The notes beneath the pieces are model-generated. The model saw only the letters and a program-made list of their open reading frames with translations. It had not been told where the DNA came from and searched no databases. DNA of 64,000 nt from Luteibacter jiangsuensis. GTDB taxonomy: Bacteria; Pseudomonadota; Gammaproteobacteria; Xanthomonadales; Rhodanobacteraceae. Both the position numbers and the translations under genes were made by a program. This document shows positions 8,059 through 17,209 of the stretch, in pieces. Numbering within the stretch: the stretch's first letter is position 1; every line of letters begins with the position of its first letter. Where the stretch lies: positions 310,001 through 374,000 of the forward strand of contig NZ_JAAQQR010000003.1 in the NCBI RefSeq assembly GCF_011742555.1, in the 5' to 3' direction.

Positions 8059-9099
8059 CTAAGGCTTCGGCTGTGGGGTCGTGGCCACGCTCGGCGGCAG
8101 GATCGGCAATGTCACGGCCGGTTGCGGACCGGTCAGCGTGCCCAGGAAGGCCTCGATCTTCCCGACCTCATCATCGGTAAGCGTCTGGCCAAGCTGGCTG
8201 CTGCCCATGATCGCGATGGCCTGGCGTAGATCCCATACCTTGCCCGAATGGAAATACGGCGCCGTGAGCGCAATATTTCGCAGCGGCGGCACGCGGAACA
8301 CGTATTCGTCGCTGACGGTCTTGGTCACCGCGAATCGCCCTTTGTCATTGGGTGGCAGGATCTGGGACCCGGGTTTCTCCACGACGCCGAAGGGCGCGTA
8401 TCTGTCGCCGCCCATATTGATACCGCTGTGACAACCGACGCAGCCCTTGGTGATGAAGAGGGACAGGCCTTCCTTCTGCGCCGCATCGAGCGCCTTGTCG
8501 TTGCCTTGCAGGTAATGGTCGAACGGCGCACCCGGGGTGATGAGCGTGGCTTCGAACACGGCGATGGCCCTGCGTACGTTATCGAACGTCATGGGCTCCT
8601 TTTCGGTGGGAAAGGCTTGAGCGAAGAGCGTCTGGTAGCCAGGAATACCTTTCAGCTGTTCGATCACGTGGCCTTCCGTCGTATCCATCTCCACCGGATT
8701 GACCAGCGGACCGCCGGCCTGCTGTTCGAGGTCCTTGGCGCGCCCGTCCCAGAATTGGGCAGTATCGAAAACTGCGTTGTAGACAGTGGGCGCGTTGCGG
8801 CCGCCATGCTGCCAGCGATGGCCCAGGGACGTCTCCTGCAGATCGACGCCACCCATGCCCACCATGTGGCAGGAGTTGCAGCTGATGGCGTGGCTCTCCG
8901 ACAAGCGGGGGTCGAAATAGAGAGCCTTGCCCAACGCCACTTTAGCGGGCGACGCGGGGTTGCCGGGAAGCGCGGGCGGGGTTGCCGGGATCGGCTTGAA
9001 CAGGCCCTGGGCCTGCTTCTGCAACGTCGTCTGGGACCATGCCCCGCCGGTCAGCAAGAGGCCGAGCACCACCAGAGAAACGGTTGGCAGGATGCGCAT
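8059..9099 (-). CDS. Diheme cytochrome c peroxidase (CcpA/MauG superfamily)
   Basis: 346 residues with an N-terminal Sec signal (VSLVVLGLLLTGGAWS). Two c-type heme sites are present, CNSCH at 74-78 and CVGCH at 220-224. The enzyme is therefore a periplasmic diheme peroxidase that reduces H2O2 with electrons from small cytochromes. IMGSSQLG near 297-304 holds the Met expected as axial ligand of the high-potential heme. A proline-rich tail (about 326-346) is extra. A strong GGAGAAGGAG ribosome site precedes the ATG. An ANR/FNR-type palindrome lies about 160 bp upstream, consistent with the low-oxygen control known for this family. It is monocistronic. Confidence 0.92.
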   Translation of the reverse strand: MRILPTVSLVVLGLLLTGGAWSQTTLQKQAQGLFKPIPATPPALPGNPASPAKVALGKALYFDPRLSESHAISCNSCHMVGMGGVDLQETSLGHRWQHGGRNAPTVYNAVFDTAQFWDGRAKDLEQQAGGPLVNPVEMDTTEGHVIEQLKGIPGYQTLFAQAFPTEKEPMTFDNVRRAIAVFEATLITPGAPFDHYLQGNDKALDAAQKEGLSLFITKGCVGCHSGINMGGDRYAPFGVVEKPGSQILPPNDKGRFAVTKTVSDEYVFRVPPLRNIALTAPYFHSGKVWDLRQAIAIMGSSQLGQTLTDDEVGKIEAFLGTLTGPQPAVTLPILPPSVATTPQPKP

Positions 9100-9252
9100 A
9101 CTCCTTCTCCTTCACCCGAAGTGCCGAGGAGAACCAGGCGGCGTGCATCACATGCCTCCAGCCGAGGCAGCGAGATGGTCCTTCCCCTCGTCGACCTTGT
9201 GCTTGCTACCTGGTCCGAGGCGCCAGTGAGGCACGAGCGAGGCATGGCCGTA

Positions 9253-9266
9253 TTGATGCAGGTCAA
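9253..9266 (-). promoter_or_regulatory. Candidate ANR/FNR-binding site
   Basis: On the reverse strand this reads TTGAC-CTGC-ATCAA, a full match to the TTGAY-N4-ATCAA consensus of the FNR/ANR family. It lies in the noncoding region upstream of the cytochrome c peroxidase gene, centred about 160 bp before its ATG. Bacterial cytochrome c peroxidase genes are well-known FNR/ANR targets, which makes the site more credible. No convincing -10 box was found at the usual distance, so the transcription start is unknown. Confidence 0.5.
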
Positions 9267-9361
9267 TCAGCGTGCGCAATCCTTGTGTCCGAGGCGACTT
9301 CGCGATCTCGCCTAGATTGGCCGCTGCCTCGCACTGCTCAAGAACACCGGCTTAACCGCGA

Positions 9362-9616
9362 TTAACATTTCTTGCCCGCTCGCTGGGTCAGCGCCGAGCC
9401 AGCGGACGTCTTTGCAAGCTTGCTGGAATTGGGATTGCGAAGGGCTTTCGACGCTGCCGATGCGGCGCTTGCAGACGTTACCTTCGGCGGTGCGTTTCGT
9501 TGCGAAAGCGCCGAGCCGGCCGCCGACTTGGCGGATTTACTTCCATCACTACTCCGAAGTACTTTGGACGCCGCATATGCGGCAGTACGGCTGGTGACTT
9601 CACGCTTAGTGGCCAT
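9362..9616 (-). CDS. Small Ser/Ala/Lys-rich protein with an internal tandem repeat
   Basis: 84 residues from the ATG at 9616, with GGAGG about nine bases upstream. It contains two copies of a roughly 25-residue unit: AASKVLRSSDGSKSAKSAAGSALSQR at about 15-40 and AASKALRNPNSSKLAKTSAGSALTQR at about 54-79 (first 20 positions compared). It is very basic with no hydrophobic segment. Similar short Lys/Ala/Ser repeat proteins occur in accessory regions of many proteobacteria, but I know no established function. It overlaps the 3' end of the upstream membrane-protein gene by 11 bases, so the pair is translationally coupled. The repeat protein may act with the membrane protein. Confidence 0.6.
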   Translation of the reverse strand: MATKREVTSRTAAYAASKVLRSSDGSKSAKSAAGSALSQRNAPPKVTSASAASAASKALRNPNSSKLAKTSAGSALTQRAGKKC

Positions 9617-10127
9617 CGACACTTGCCTCCGCCGGAGTGTTGAGTTTTTTGGCAATGGCGATAGGTGACGTATCGTTTACGACGAGAAACCAAATCGCCA
9701 CTAACAGAGCACCAAAGAGCAACGAGCTTGCAATGCCTCCGGCAAGGTTAACGCCAAAGTTTGGCCAGAAGCGCCCCAGCGATTTGATCTGGCTGACGAT
9801 TACACTTTCTTCGATCTTGCGCCGGTACTCTTCATCCATCGAGGCGGCCACCTCCGAAGAAAAGGCCTGGAGCGCGTTTTCTGCCTCGCCTTTGGCTCGC
9901 AGGAGCGTGCCAGATGGCTGCTGCTCGTACCACGACTGAATGTGCTCAGCCGTGGGAACGCTACCAGTGCGCTCTTGATGGTGTCGCATCCATTCGATTC
10001 GTTGCTCTTCCACGATCGCAAACGCGACAAGGCCTAGAAGCCAGCTCTCCTGCGAATCTTCTACAAGCTCCCGGTATACGTCCACGGAGCCCGAGTAGGA
10101 CTTTGATGTTTGTGCCGTCACTGTCAT
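9606..10127 (-). CDS. Unknown membrane-anchored protein, partner of the repeat protein
   Basis: 173 residues from the ATG at 10127, preceded by GGGAGAG. Residues 1-120 are mostly polar and helical, with a conserved-looking EDSQESWLLGLVAFAIVEEQRIEW (compare residues 24-43) and charged helices after it. One transmembrane segment lies near residues 131-153 (GIASSLLFGALLVAIWFLVV), followed by a short tail. I do not recognise the family. Base composition is unlike the neighbours: 63 of 120 bases at 9661-9780 are G or C, in a region that is otherwise clearly richer. Together with the coupled repeat-protein gene and the tRNA just upstream, it looks like a small acquired islet. Confidence 0.6.
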   Translation of the reverse strand: MTVTAQTSKSYSGSVDVYRELVEDSQESWLLGLVAFAIVEEQRIEWMRHHQERTGSVPTAEHIQSWYEQQPSGTLLRAKGEAENALQAFSSEVAASMDEEYRRKIEESVIVSQIKSLGRFWPNFGVNLAGGIASSLLFGALLVAIWFLVVNDTSPIAIAKKLNTPAEASVDGH

Positions 10128-10201
10128 TCCCGATCTCTCCCTGTGGGCACCAAATACCTGCATGTACGGACGAGCCTGTCCGGTTGTACATCAACGCTCG
10201 G

Positions 10202-10277
10202 TGGTGGGCCCACCAGGACTCGAACCTGGAACCAAAGGATTATGAGTCCTCTGCTCTAACCATTGAGCTATAGGCCC
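10202..10277 (-). tRNA. tRNA-Ile (CAU anticodon, Ile2 type)
   Basis: Reverse-strand 76-nt cloverleaf. The acceptor GGGCCTA pairs with TGGGCCC, the D arm is AGCTCAATGGTTAGAGC, the anticodon loop is CTCATAA with CAT, the T arm is GGTTCGAGTC, and CCA is encoded. The anticodon could be Met or Ile2. The AGGACTCATAATCCT anticodon arm and GGGCC start match the minor tRNA-Ile whose C34 is converted to lysidine, rather than elongator tRNA-Met, which is present separately at 39332. Its 3' end faces the low-G+C two-gene islet, the geometry expected of an integration site. Confidence 0.88.
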
Positions 10278-10432
10278 TGCGCTGAGCGGGAAGTTTAGCC
10301 GATGCGGGGGAGGGTTTGGCGTAGGTGGGGTTGCCGGTTGCGATGGGCGCGTTGTCGACTGGCGGGGTGGACTGGGGCGCTGGGCTCCTGCTTTTCGCAG
10401 GAGCGACGGGGTGGTGGGGATTCGGCAAGTGC

Positions 10433-10464
10433 CAAAGAAAACGCCCGCTTGCGCGGGCGTTTCG
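10433..10464 (-). terminator. Rho-independent terminator of rpoD
   Basis: Perfect 8-bp stem (ACGCCCGC/GCGGGCGT, 10441-10448 with 10453-10460) and a 4-base loop. On the reverse strand it is followed by TTTTCTTT. It sits 22 bases after the rpoD stop codon. Confidence 0.85.
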
Positions 10465-10486
10465 GTCTTGCGGGCTGTGCTATCGA

Positions 10487-12346
<1,860 letters not shown>

Positions 12347-12376
12347 GCCGACCGCCGCGGGTTACAGGAACCGATC

Positions 12377-12405
12377 AGTATAGTCATTTGATGATTTTTT
12401 GACCA
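12377..12405 (-). promoter_or_regulatory. Candidate sigma-70 promoter of rpoD
   Basis: Reverse strand: TGGTCA (12405-12400), 17-base spacer, TATACT (12382-12377). The -10 matches the consensus at five of six positions and the -35 at four of six. It lies 31 bases upstream of the rpoD ATG in a conspicuously AT-rich stretch. Confidence 0.55.
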
Positions 12406-12529
12406 GTTTTCAAGTGGATCGGGCTCATCGTGACCACGCAAGAATCGCGCCAGATGGCCGTTCTGGCCGGGCGGGTTCCGGGTGGCGATGAGAAGGATGC
12501 GGGACATGGAAACTCCGCGCAGTGATGCC

Positions 12530-12970
12530 TCAGCGCACCTCCAGGCGGAAGGTGACCGGGCCGTCGTTGATCAGATGTACCTTCATATGGGCACCGAACC
12601 GCCCGGTTTCCACCCCCGGCTGCGCTTCGCGCGCCAGCGTCACCACGCGGTCGAACCAGCGCCGGCCCTCTTCCGGGGGCGCTGCCGTGGTGAAACTGGG
12701 CCGCATGCCCTTGCGGGTGTCCGCTGCCAGGGTGAACTGGCTGACCAGGAGCAGGCCGCCGCCGCTCTCGGCGAGGCTGAGATTCATTTTCCCCTCGGCG
12801 TCTGAGAAAACCCTGTAACCGCGCAGTCGCTCGACCATGCGCACGCACTGAGCCTCGCCGTCGCCTGGCTCGACCGCAACCAGGGCGAGCAGCCCGGCGC
12901 CGATGGCGCCCACGGTTTCGCCCTCCACTTCGACATGGGCGGATTCGACTCTCTGGATGACAGCGATCAT
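12530..12970 (-). CDS. dtd: D-aminoacyl-tRNA deacylase
   Basis: 146 residues, the normal Dtd length. It starts [18 protein letters not shown] and contains the signature [20 protein letters not shown] (compare about 75-94) and [11 protein letters not shown] at the end. The SQFTL Thr/Gln and the GPVT motif form the Dtd active site. The enzyme hydrolyses D-amino acids, and Gly mischarged on tRNA-Ala, from tRNAs in the cytoplasm. The gene is divergent from the lipid A acyltransferase gene (55 bp apart) and points toward rpoD. Confidence 0.95.
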   Translation of the reverse strand: MIAVIQRVESAHVEVEGETVGAIGAGLLALVAVEPGDGEAQCVRMVERLRGYRVFSDAEGKMNLSLAESGGGLLLVSQFTLAADTRKGMRPSFTTAAPPEEGRRWFDRVVTLAREAQPGVETGRFGAHMKVHLINDGPVTFRLEVR

Positions 12971-13025
12971 GAGTGCGTTAGCGGCTGGTGGGCGCCAAGC
13001 TTAATCGCGAACTACACTTCGCAGA

Positions 13026-13931
13026 ATGCGTCCCGATATCTATGTGCTTTACCTGCTGCTCAGGCTCGTGAGCCTGCTTCCCCTGCGAACCGTCCACGCC
13101 ATCGGCGCCTGGATCGGTCGCCGCTCCCTGCGGTCCAACTCGCGCAGCGCACGCTATACCGCCGTGAACCTGCGCCTCACCCGGCCGGAACTGGGGGAGG
13201 CGGAGCGCGCCGACCTGCTGCGCCGGACCATGGAGGAAGCGGGCAAGTCGGTGGCCGAGGTCGCCGCCATCTGGGGCGGCGGGGCGGAAAAGTCCCTGGG
13301 GCTGGTGCGGGAAGTGGTGGGCGGGGAACTGTTCGCCGACGCACTGGCGTCCGGCAAGGGGGTGATCGTCGCCGCGCCGCACCTGGGCTGCTGGGAACTG
13401 CTGAACTATTGGCTCTGCAGCAAGACGCCCATGGCCATCCTCTACCGGCCGCCGCGCATCCAGGCCATCGAAGCCCTGCTGCGCAAGGTGCGCGGCAAGC
13501 TGGCGCCGGAGCAGGTGCGGGCAGAAGGTGCCGGCGTGCGCACGCTGTTCAAGCGACTCGGCGCCGGCGGCACCGTCGGCATCCTTCCCGATCAGAAACC
13601 GCGGGAAGGCGAGGGCGAGTTCGCGCCGTTCTTCGGCGTGGAGGCGCTCACGATGGTGCTGCTGCCGCGCCTGGCGGCGCGTACGGGCGCCATCGTGCTC
13701 TTCAGCTTCGCGGAGCGGCTGCCGGATGGTGAGGGGTTCCGAATCCATGTGCTGCCGGCCCCCGAGGGCATCGACAGCACCGATCTCAAGGTGGCCTGCA
13801 CGGCGCTGAACCGTGGCGTGGAGCAGTGCGTGGAGCGTGCCTTCCCGCAGTACCAGTGGCACTACAAGCGCTACACGGCCCACGACAGGCCGGATCCTTA
13901 CAAGGTCACTGCGAACGCAACAGGCGGTTGA
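13026..13931 (+). CDS. Lipid A biosynthesis late acyltransferase (LpxL/LpxM family)
   Basis: 301 residues with an N-terminal membrane segment (YVLYLLLRLVSLLPL). The HX4E catalytic motif of the family is visible as HLGCWE (H119, E124). GILPDQKPREGEGEFAPFFG is the conserved substrate-binding stretch. The enzyme adds a secondary acyl chain to Kdo-lipid IVA at the inner face of the inner membrane. It sits beside an LPS-type glycosyltransferase cluster, which fits. Whether it is the LpxL (lauroyl) or LpxM (myristoyl) counterpart cannot be decided. Its 3' end overlaps the convergent TPR gene by 26 bases. Confidence 0.9.
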   Translation: MRPDIYVLYLLLRLVSLLPLRTVHAIGAWIGRRSLRSNSRSARYTAVNLRLTRPELGEAERADLLRRTMEEAGKSVAEVAAIWGGGAEKSLGLVREVVGGELFADALASGKGVIVAAPHLGCWELLNYWLCSKTPMAILYRPPRIQAIEALLRKVRGKLAPEQVRAEGAGVRTLFKRLGAGGTVGILPDQKPREGEGEFAPFFGVEALTMVLLPRLAARTGAIVLFSFAERLPDGEGFRIHVLPAPEGIDSTDLKVACTALNRGVEQCVERAFPQYQWHYKRYTAHDRPDPYKVTANATGG

Positions 13932-14229
13932 GGAAGACCGACATTTCCTTCGCGGCCTGGATGTCGCCGCGGCCGCTGGCCGTTTCGATACCCGATCGCC
14001 ATGCGGCCGCGGCACCCTCGGTGTCGTCGACGGCGAGCAGCGCCTTGCCCAGCAGCTTCCACGCTGCCGAGTAATGCGGATCGAAGTCGATGGCGTCGCG
14101 GAAGGCTTGCGCCGCATCCGCATATGCCCCCTCGCCCAGGAAAGCGTTGCCCAGCGAAAAACGCAGCAGGGCCCCGTCGCGGGGGCCGCCGAGTTGCGCG
14201 CGCAGCCGTTCGACGAGGGGATCGGTCAT
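13906..14229 (-). CDS. Small TPR protein
   Basis: 107 residues with at least two tetratricopeptide-like repeats: LLRFSLGNAFLGEGAYADAA (21-40) running into QAFRDAIDFDPHYSAAWKLLGKALL (compare 41-60). TPR folds mediate protein-protein contacts. The start ATG overlaps the stop of the upstream GT39 gene as ATGA, so it is translationally coupled to LPS glycosyltransferase expression. No signal peptide is visible, so it probably acts in the cytoplasm. The specific partner is unknown. Confidence 0.8.
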   Translation of the reverse strand: MTDPLVERLRAQLGGPRDGALLRFSLGNAFLGEGAYADAAQAFRDAIDFDPHYSAAWKLLGKALLAVDDTEGAAAAWRSGIETASGRGDIQAAKEMSVFLNRLLRSQ

Positions 14230-16178
14230 CGCAAAGCGGTCCGGGTGCGCCAGTAATCCTGGGGGTAGAGGAGCGTCGGTTGCCGCGGTTCCGGCGGCAG
14301 GCGACCGCTCTGCAATGCATTGAGCGTGGTGGCGTCCCAGATCATGAGCCAGCCCGTGCGCGACGGCTGGATCAGGCGCGCGTAACGAAACGCATTGGCT
14401 GGCGGGTGCTTCGCGTACGAGACGATGAGGCCGTCGGGATGGTGGCTGGCGAAGTCGGCAAGGGTGTCGCCGTCGTGCACCACATCGTCGTCGTCTTCGT
14501 CGACTTGCGCGGCCATGCCCGGGGCGAGCGCGATCTTCGCGATGGGATGCATCAGGCGTCCGGCGAAGTGGTACTGGCCGTTGTACGACACACCCAGGTT
14601 GCCGATGGGGCGGCCTGCGGCATCGGCCTGGGCAAGGAAGAGCGCGGCAGGTGTCAGGTCGTACCGGTACCAGAGCCCGAGCGTGAACAGCGCATTGAGC
14701 GCCACGGTACCGATGAGGCCGGCAAAGGCCAGTCGGCGCATCTCGCCCCGGCCGCGCAGGAGCAGCAGCCCGCCCAGCACGATGAAGATCACACCGAAGA
14801 AGCGGGCATAGGGCGCCATCCCCACCAGCCAGATGTTGTCCGGGAAGCGCGTGGGTACCACGGCAGGCATCGCGAACAACACGAGGGCGAGCAGGAAGGC
14901 CCCCAGCGAGAGGGGCCACGTGCCCAGCGCATAGTGCGATGCCAGTCCGGTATGGCGTTCGCGCAGATCGGCCACCGCCGCCGCCACGAGCATCACGGCC
15001 CCGGCCAGTTCCGGCAGCACGTAATAGAGCTGCTTGCCGGTGATGAGCGAGAAGGTGAGCAAGGTGGGCAGCAGCCAGGCCACGAGGAAACGAAGGCCCG
15101 GCTCCAGCGGCTGGCGGATGAGCGCCAGGAACAGCGGCAGGACGAAGAGGACGACGAGCACATTCGCCACCCACGCCGGGGCGCTGGTCAGCGCGGTGGC
15201 GAGGAGCAGAACCAGGGCGATGCAGGCAGCGACGATGGCGGCGCCGGTGCCGGCGCGCCACGGCTTGCGGAACAGTGCCGTGGGCACGGCCACGATGCCG
15301 CGCAGCCAGCCGGACAGCGGGAAGAGAATGACCGGCAGGAAGACGAGGTAATACCAGGCGGGCCTTGCGTGGTTCTGCAGGTCGGGCGACTTCGTATCGA
15401 CCACCCGGCCCGCGGTTTGCGTGAAAAAGAGCCGCTGGCGATAAGCTTCGCCGCCCACTTCGGCGGCGGGAAGGGCCCAGGCCAGAAGCAGGGCGAAACC
15501 GAGCAGCAGGCCGAGCACACCGAAGCCGTACCAGCGCGCCTTGTTCTGCCGGGCCCAGTCGTTCCACAGGGGGCCGAGCAGGAACGGGAACAGCACGTGC
15601 ACGATCATCACCGGGCCCTTGGTGAGCAGGCCGGCGCCGACCATCAGGCCGAACAGCCACCAGCGCGGGGAGGCGCGCGTGGCCGTGGGAGTAAGGCAGA
15701 GCAGTGCGGCCAGCACCCAGACCACGAGGAGCACCTCGTACATGATCTGCAGGCCGAACAGGAAGGAGTAGGCCAGGGCCATGAGCAGCCACGGCGTGGC
15801 CTTCGACACCCACGGATGCGATGGGAACAGGCGCCCCGCAAGCACGGAGGCGAGCACCAGTTGGATGCCGCCGAAGATCACCTCGAGGACGCGCGGCCAC
15901 ACGTCGCTGACACCGAACACCGCCCAGCCCGCGTGGATCATCCAGAACAGCAGCGGCACCTTCTCGCTGTACGGTTCGCCGTTGATGTGCGGCACCAGCC
16001 AATGGCCGTGCGCCCACATCTCCCAGGCCACGGCGAGCGTGCGGGTCGAGAACATCGGCATGGGGCCGTGCGCAAAGATGGCAAGCAGGGCCATCGCGGT
16101 CCACAGCGGCAGCCAGGGCCACAGGGCGCGAATGTGTTCCGACCGGGTATAGGCGCTGTTGAGCAAGGGCGTCGTCAC
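14226..16178 (-). CDS. GT39/ArnT-like polyisoprenyl-phosphate glycosyltransferase, atypical
   Basis: About 650 residues if the GTG at 16178 is the start. The frame is open further upstream but would run into the preceding gene. It is a multi-spanning membrane protein with about 12 hydrophobic segments and a C-terminal soluble domain, the ArnT/PMT architecture. The first periplasmic loop has STRTLAVAWEMW, then HWLVPHINGEPYSEKVPLLFW, aligning with ArnT's DETRYAEI...GDWIVP...YFEKP. The Asp-Glu pair that family members use for catalysis is replaced by Phe-Ser here. It probably transfers a sugar from a lipid carrier onto lipid A or core in the periplasm, or has an altered role. It overlaps the TPR gene and follows a GT4 gene after 34 bp. 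Confidence 0.78.
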   Translation of the reverse strand: MTTPLLNSAYTRSEHIRALWPWLPLWTAMALLAIFAHGPMPMFSTRTLAVAWEMWAHGHWLVPHINGEPYSEKVPLLFWMIHAGWAVFGVSDVWPRVLEVIFGGIQLVLASVLAGRLFPSHPWVSKATPWLLMALAYSFLFGLQIMYEVLLVVWVLAALLCLTPTATRASPRWWLFGLMVGAGLLTKGPVMIVHVLFPFLLGPLWNDWARQNKARWYGFGVLGLLLGFALLLAWALPAAEVGGEAYRQRLFFTQTAGRVVDTKSPDLQNHARPAWYYLVFLPVILFPLSGWLRGIVAVPTALFRKPWRAGTGAAIVAACIALVLLLATALTSAPAWVANVLVVLFVLPLFLALIRQPLEPGLRFLVAWLLPTLLTFSLITGKQLYYVLPELAGAVMLVAAAVADLRERHTGLASHYALGTWPLSLGAFLLALVLFAMPAVVPTRFPDNIWLVGMAPYARFFGVIFIVLGGLLLLRGRGEMRRLAFAGLIGTVALNALFTLGLWYRYDLTPAALFLAQADAAGRPIGNLGVSYNGQYHFAGRLMHPIAKIALAPGMAAQVDEDDDDVVHDGDTLADFASHHPDGLIVSYAKHPPANAFRYARLIQPSRTGWLMIWDATTLNALQSGRLPPEPRQPTLLYPQDYWRTRTALR

Positions 16179-16212
16179 CGCAAAGTGGATAATGAATTCT
16201 AAACGAACGATA

Positions 16213-17208
16213 TCAGAGCAGTGCGTCCAGCGCCCTGCGCAGGCGTTCCGCGAAACCGGCCTGATTCCTCTCGTACCAGGCACGCGCATTCCGCCCGAGG
16301 CGATTCACCTCCTCGTCCGGCATGGCCGCCGCTTTCGCCACGCAGGCTTCCAGCGCCGCCTCGTCGAACTGCCACAGGGCAGAGGCGTTGAGCGTGCCGC
16401 TCTCCGTGGCGTGCACCAGCAGGCCGCGGTCGCCGCTCACCAGTTCGTTCATGGGAGGGGCGTCCGTCGTGAGCACCACGGCGCCGCAACTCATGGCTTC
16501 CACGATGTAGTGCCCCCATCCCTCGGCCTCGGAAAGGCAGACGTGGAAAGCATGGGCATTCTGTAGCCTGCGGATGGTCTCGATGTCGTCGACATAAGCC
16601 ACGCGATGGTCGAGATTCGCGGCGGCCGGAGGCCGGTCCGTTCTGGCCGTCGACGGCGACTGCAACACGTGCAGCGTGGGCCATTCGGGATGCCGCCGCC
16701 AGACTTCGAGCAGACGCTCCGTGCCCTTCATGCGGCTGGCGCCTGCAAGGTGCAGGAAGCTCCTGTCGCGTGCGATGCCCTCGCGGCGGCAGTCGATGCT
16801 CTGGAAACCGATCACGTGCACGGGCAGGCCTTGCGCCTCGAACGTGGCGCGCGCCACTTCGGTCTTGCACAGGATGGCGTCGAAACGATGGAGCTGGCGG
16901 CGATCGCGGCGCGACAGCCATTCGGGGTTCGGCACCAGCGCGTTGCGTCGGGCGAGCGCCAGGTAGGCCGTATGCACGTGTTCGAGCGTGATGCCGAGGT
17001 CGTAACGGCGCGGGCCACGGCCCGCTAGCCAGTGCAGGTGCATGCGCAGAGCCTGCCACCACGCGCGCCACGGAAGCCCGCGGCTGCGCCGGGGCACCGG
17101 CGTGATCGACACCGTGTGCCCGAGCTCGCGCAGTGCCGCTTCGAGCAGGCGGATGTCGTGGCTCAGGCCCCGCCCGTTGTCGCAGGCGATCAGGTGGATC
17201 GACGCCAC
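16213..17208 (-). CDS. Glycosyltransferase family 4 (LPS core type)
   Basis: 331 residues with a GT-B fold. The N-terminal domain starts MASIHLIACDNGRGLSHDI with a Gly-rich turn. The C-terminal domain carries the retaining-GT signature SEAEGWGHYIVEAMSCGAVV (EX7E, about 233-252), which binds the nucleotide-sugar. It should add a sugar to LPS core or another surface glycan at the cytoplasmic face of the inner membrane. It begins one base after the stop of the O-antigen ligase gene and is in the same transcription unit. The sugar and acceptor are not predictable. Confidence 0.85.
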   Translation of the reverse strand: MASIHLIACDNGRGLSHDIRLLEAALRELGHTVSITPVPRRSRGLPWRAWWQALRMHLHWLAGRGPRRYDLGITLEHVHTAYLALARRNALVPNPEWLSRRDRRQLHRFDAILCKTEVARATFEAQGLPVHVIGFQSIDCRREGIARDRSFLHLAGASRMKGTERLLEVWRRHPEWPTLHVLQSPSTARTDRPPAAANLDHRVAYVDDIETIRRLQNAHAFHVCLSEAEGWGHYIVEAMSCGAVVLTTDAPPMNELVSGDRGLLVHATESGTLNASALWQFDEAALEACVAKAAAMPDEEVNRLGRNARAWYERNQAGFAERLRRALDALL

Positions 17209-17209
17209 G

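Noticed and set aside
9100-10290. Attachment-site duplication for an integrated element at tRNA-Ile(CAU)
   Set aside because: I looked for a second copy of the tRNA 3' end (TGGGCCCACC region) between 9100 and 9361 and saw none. No integrase gene is present.
14001-16202. Forward open frame of 733 codons opposite the GT39 gene
   Set aside because: Its translation is low-complexity Gln/His/Arg-rich sequence antisense to a membrane glycosyltransferase, with no ribosome site or family motif.
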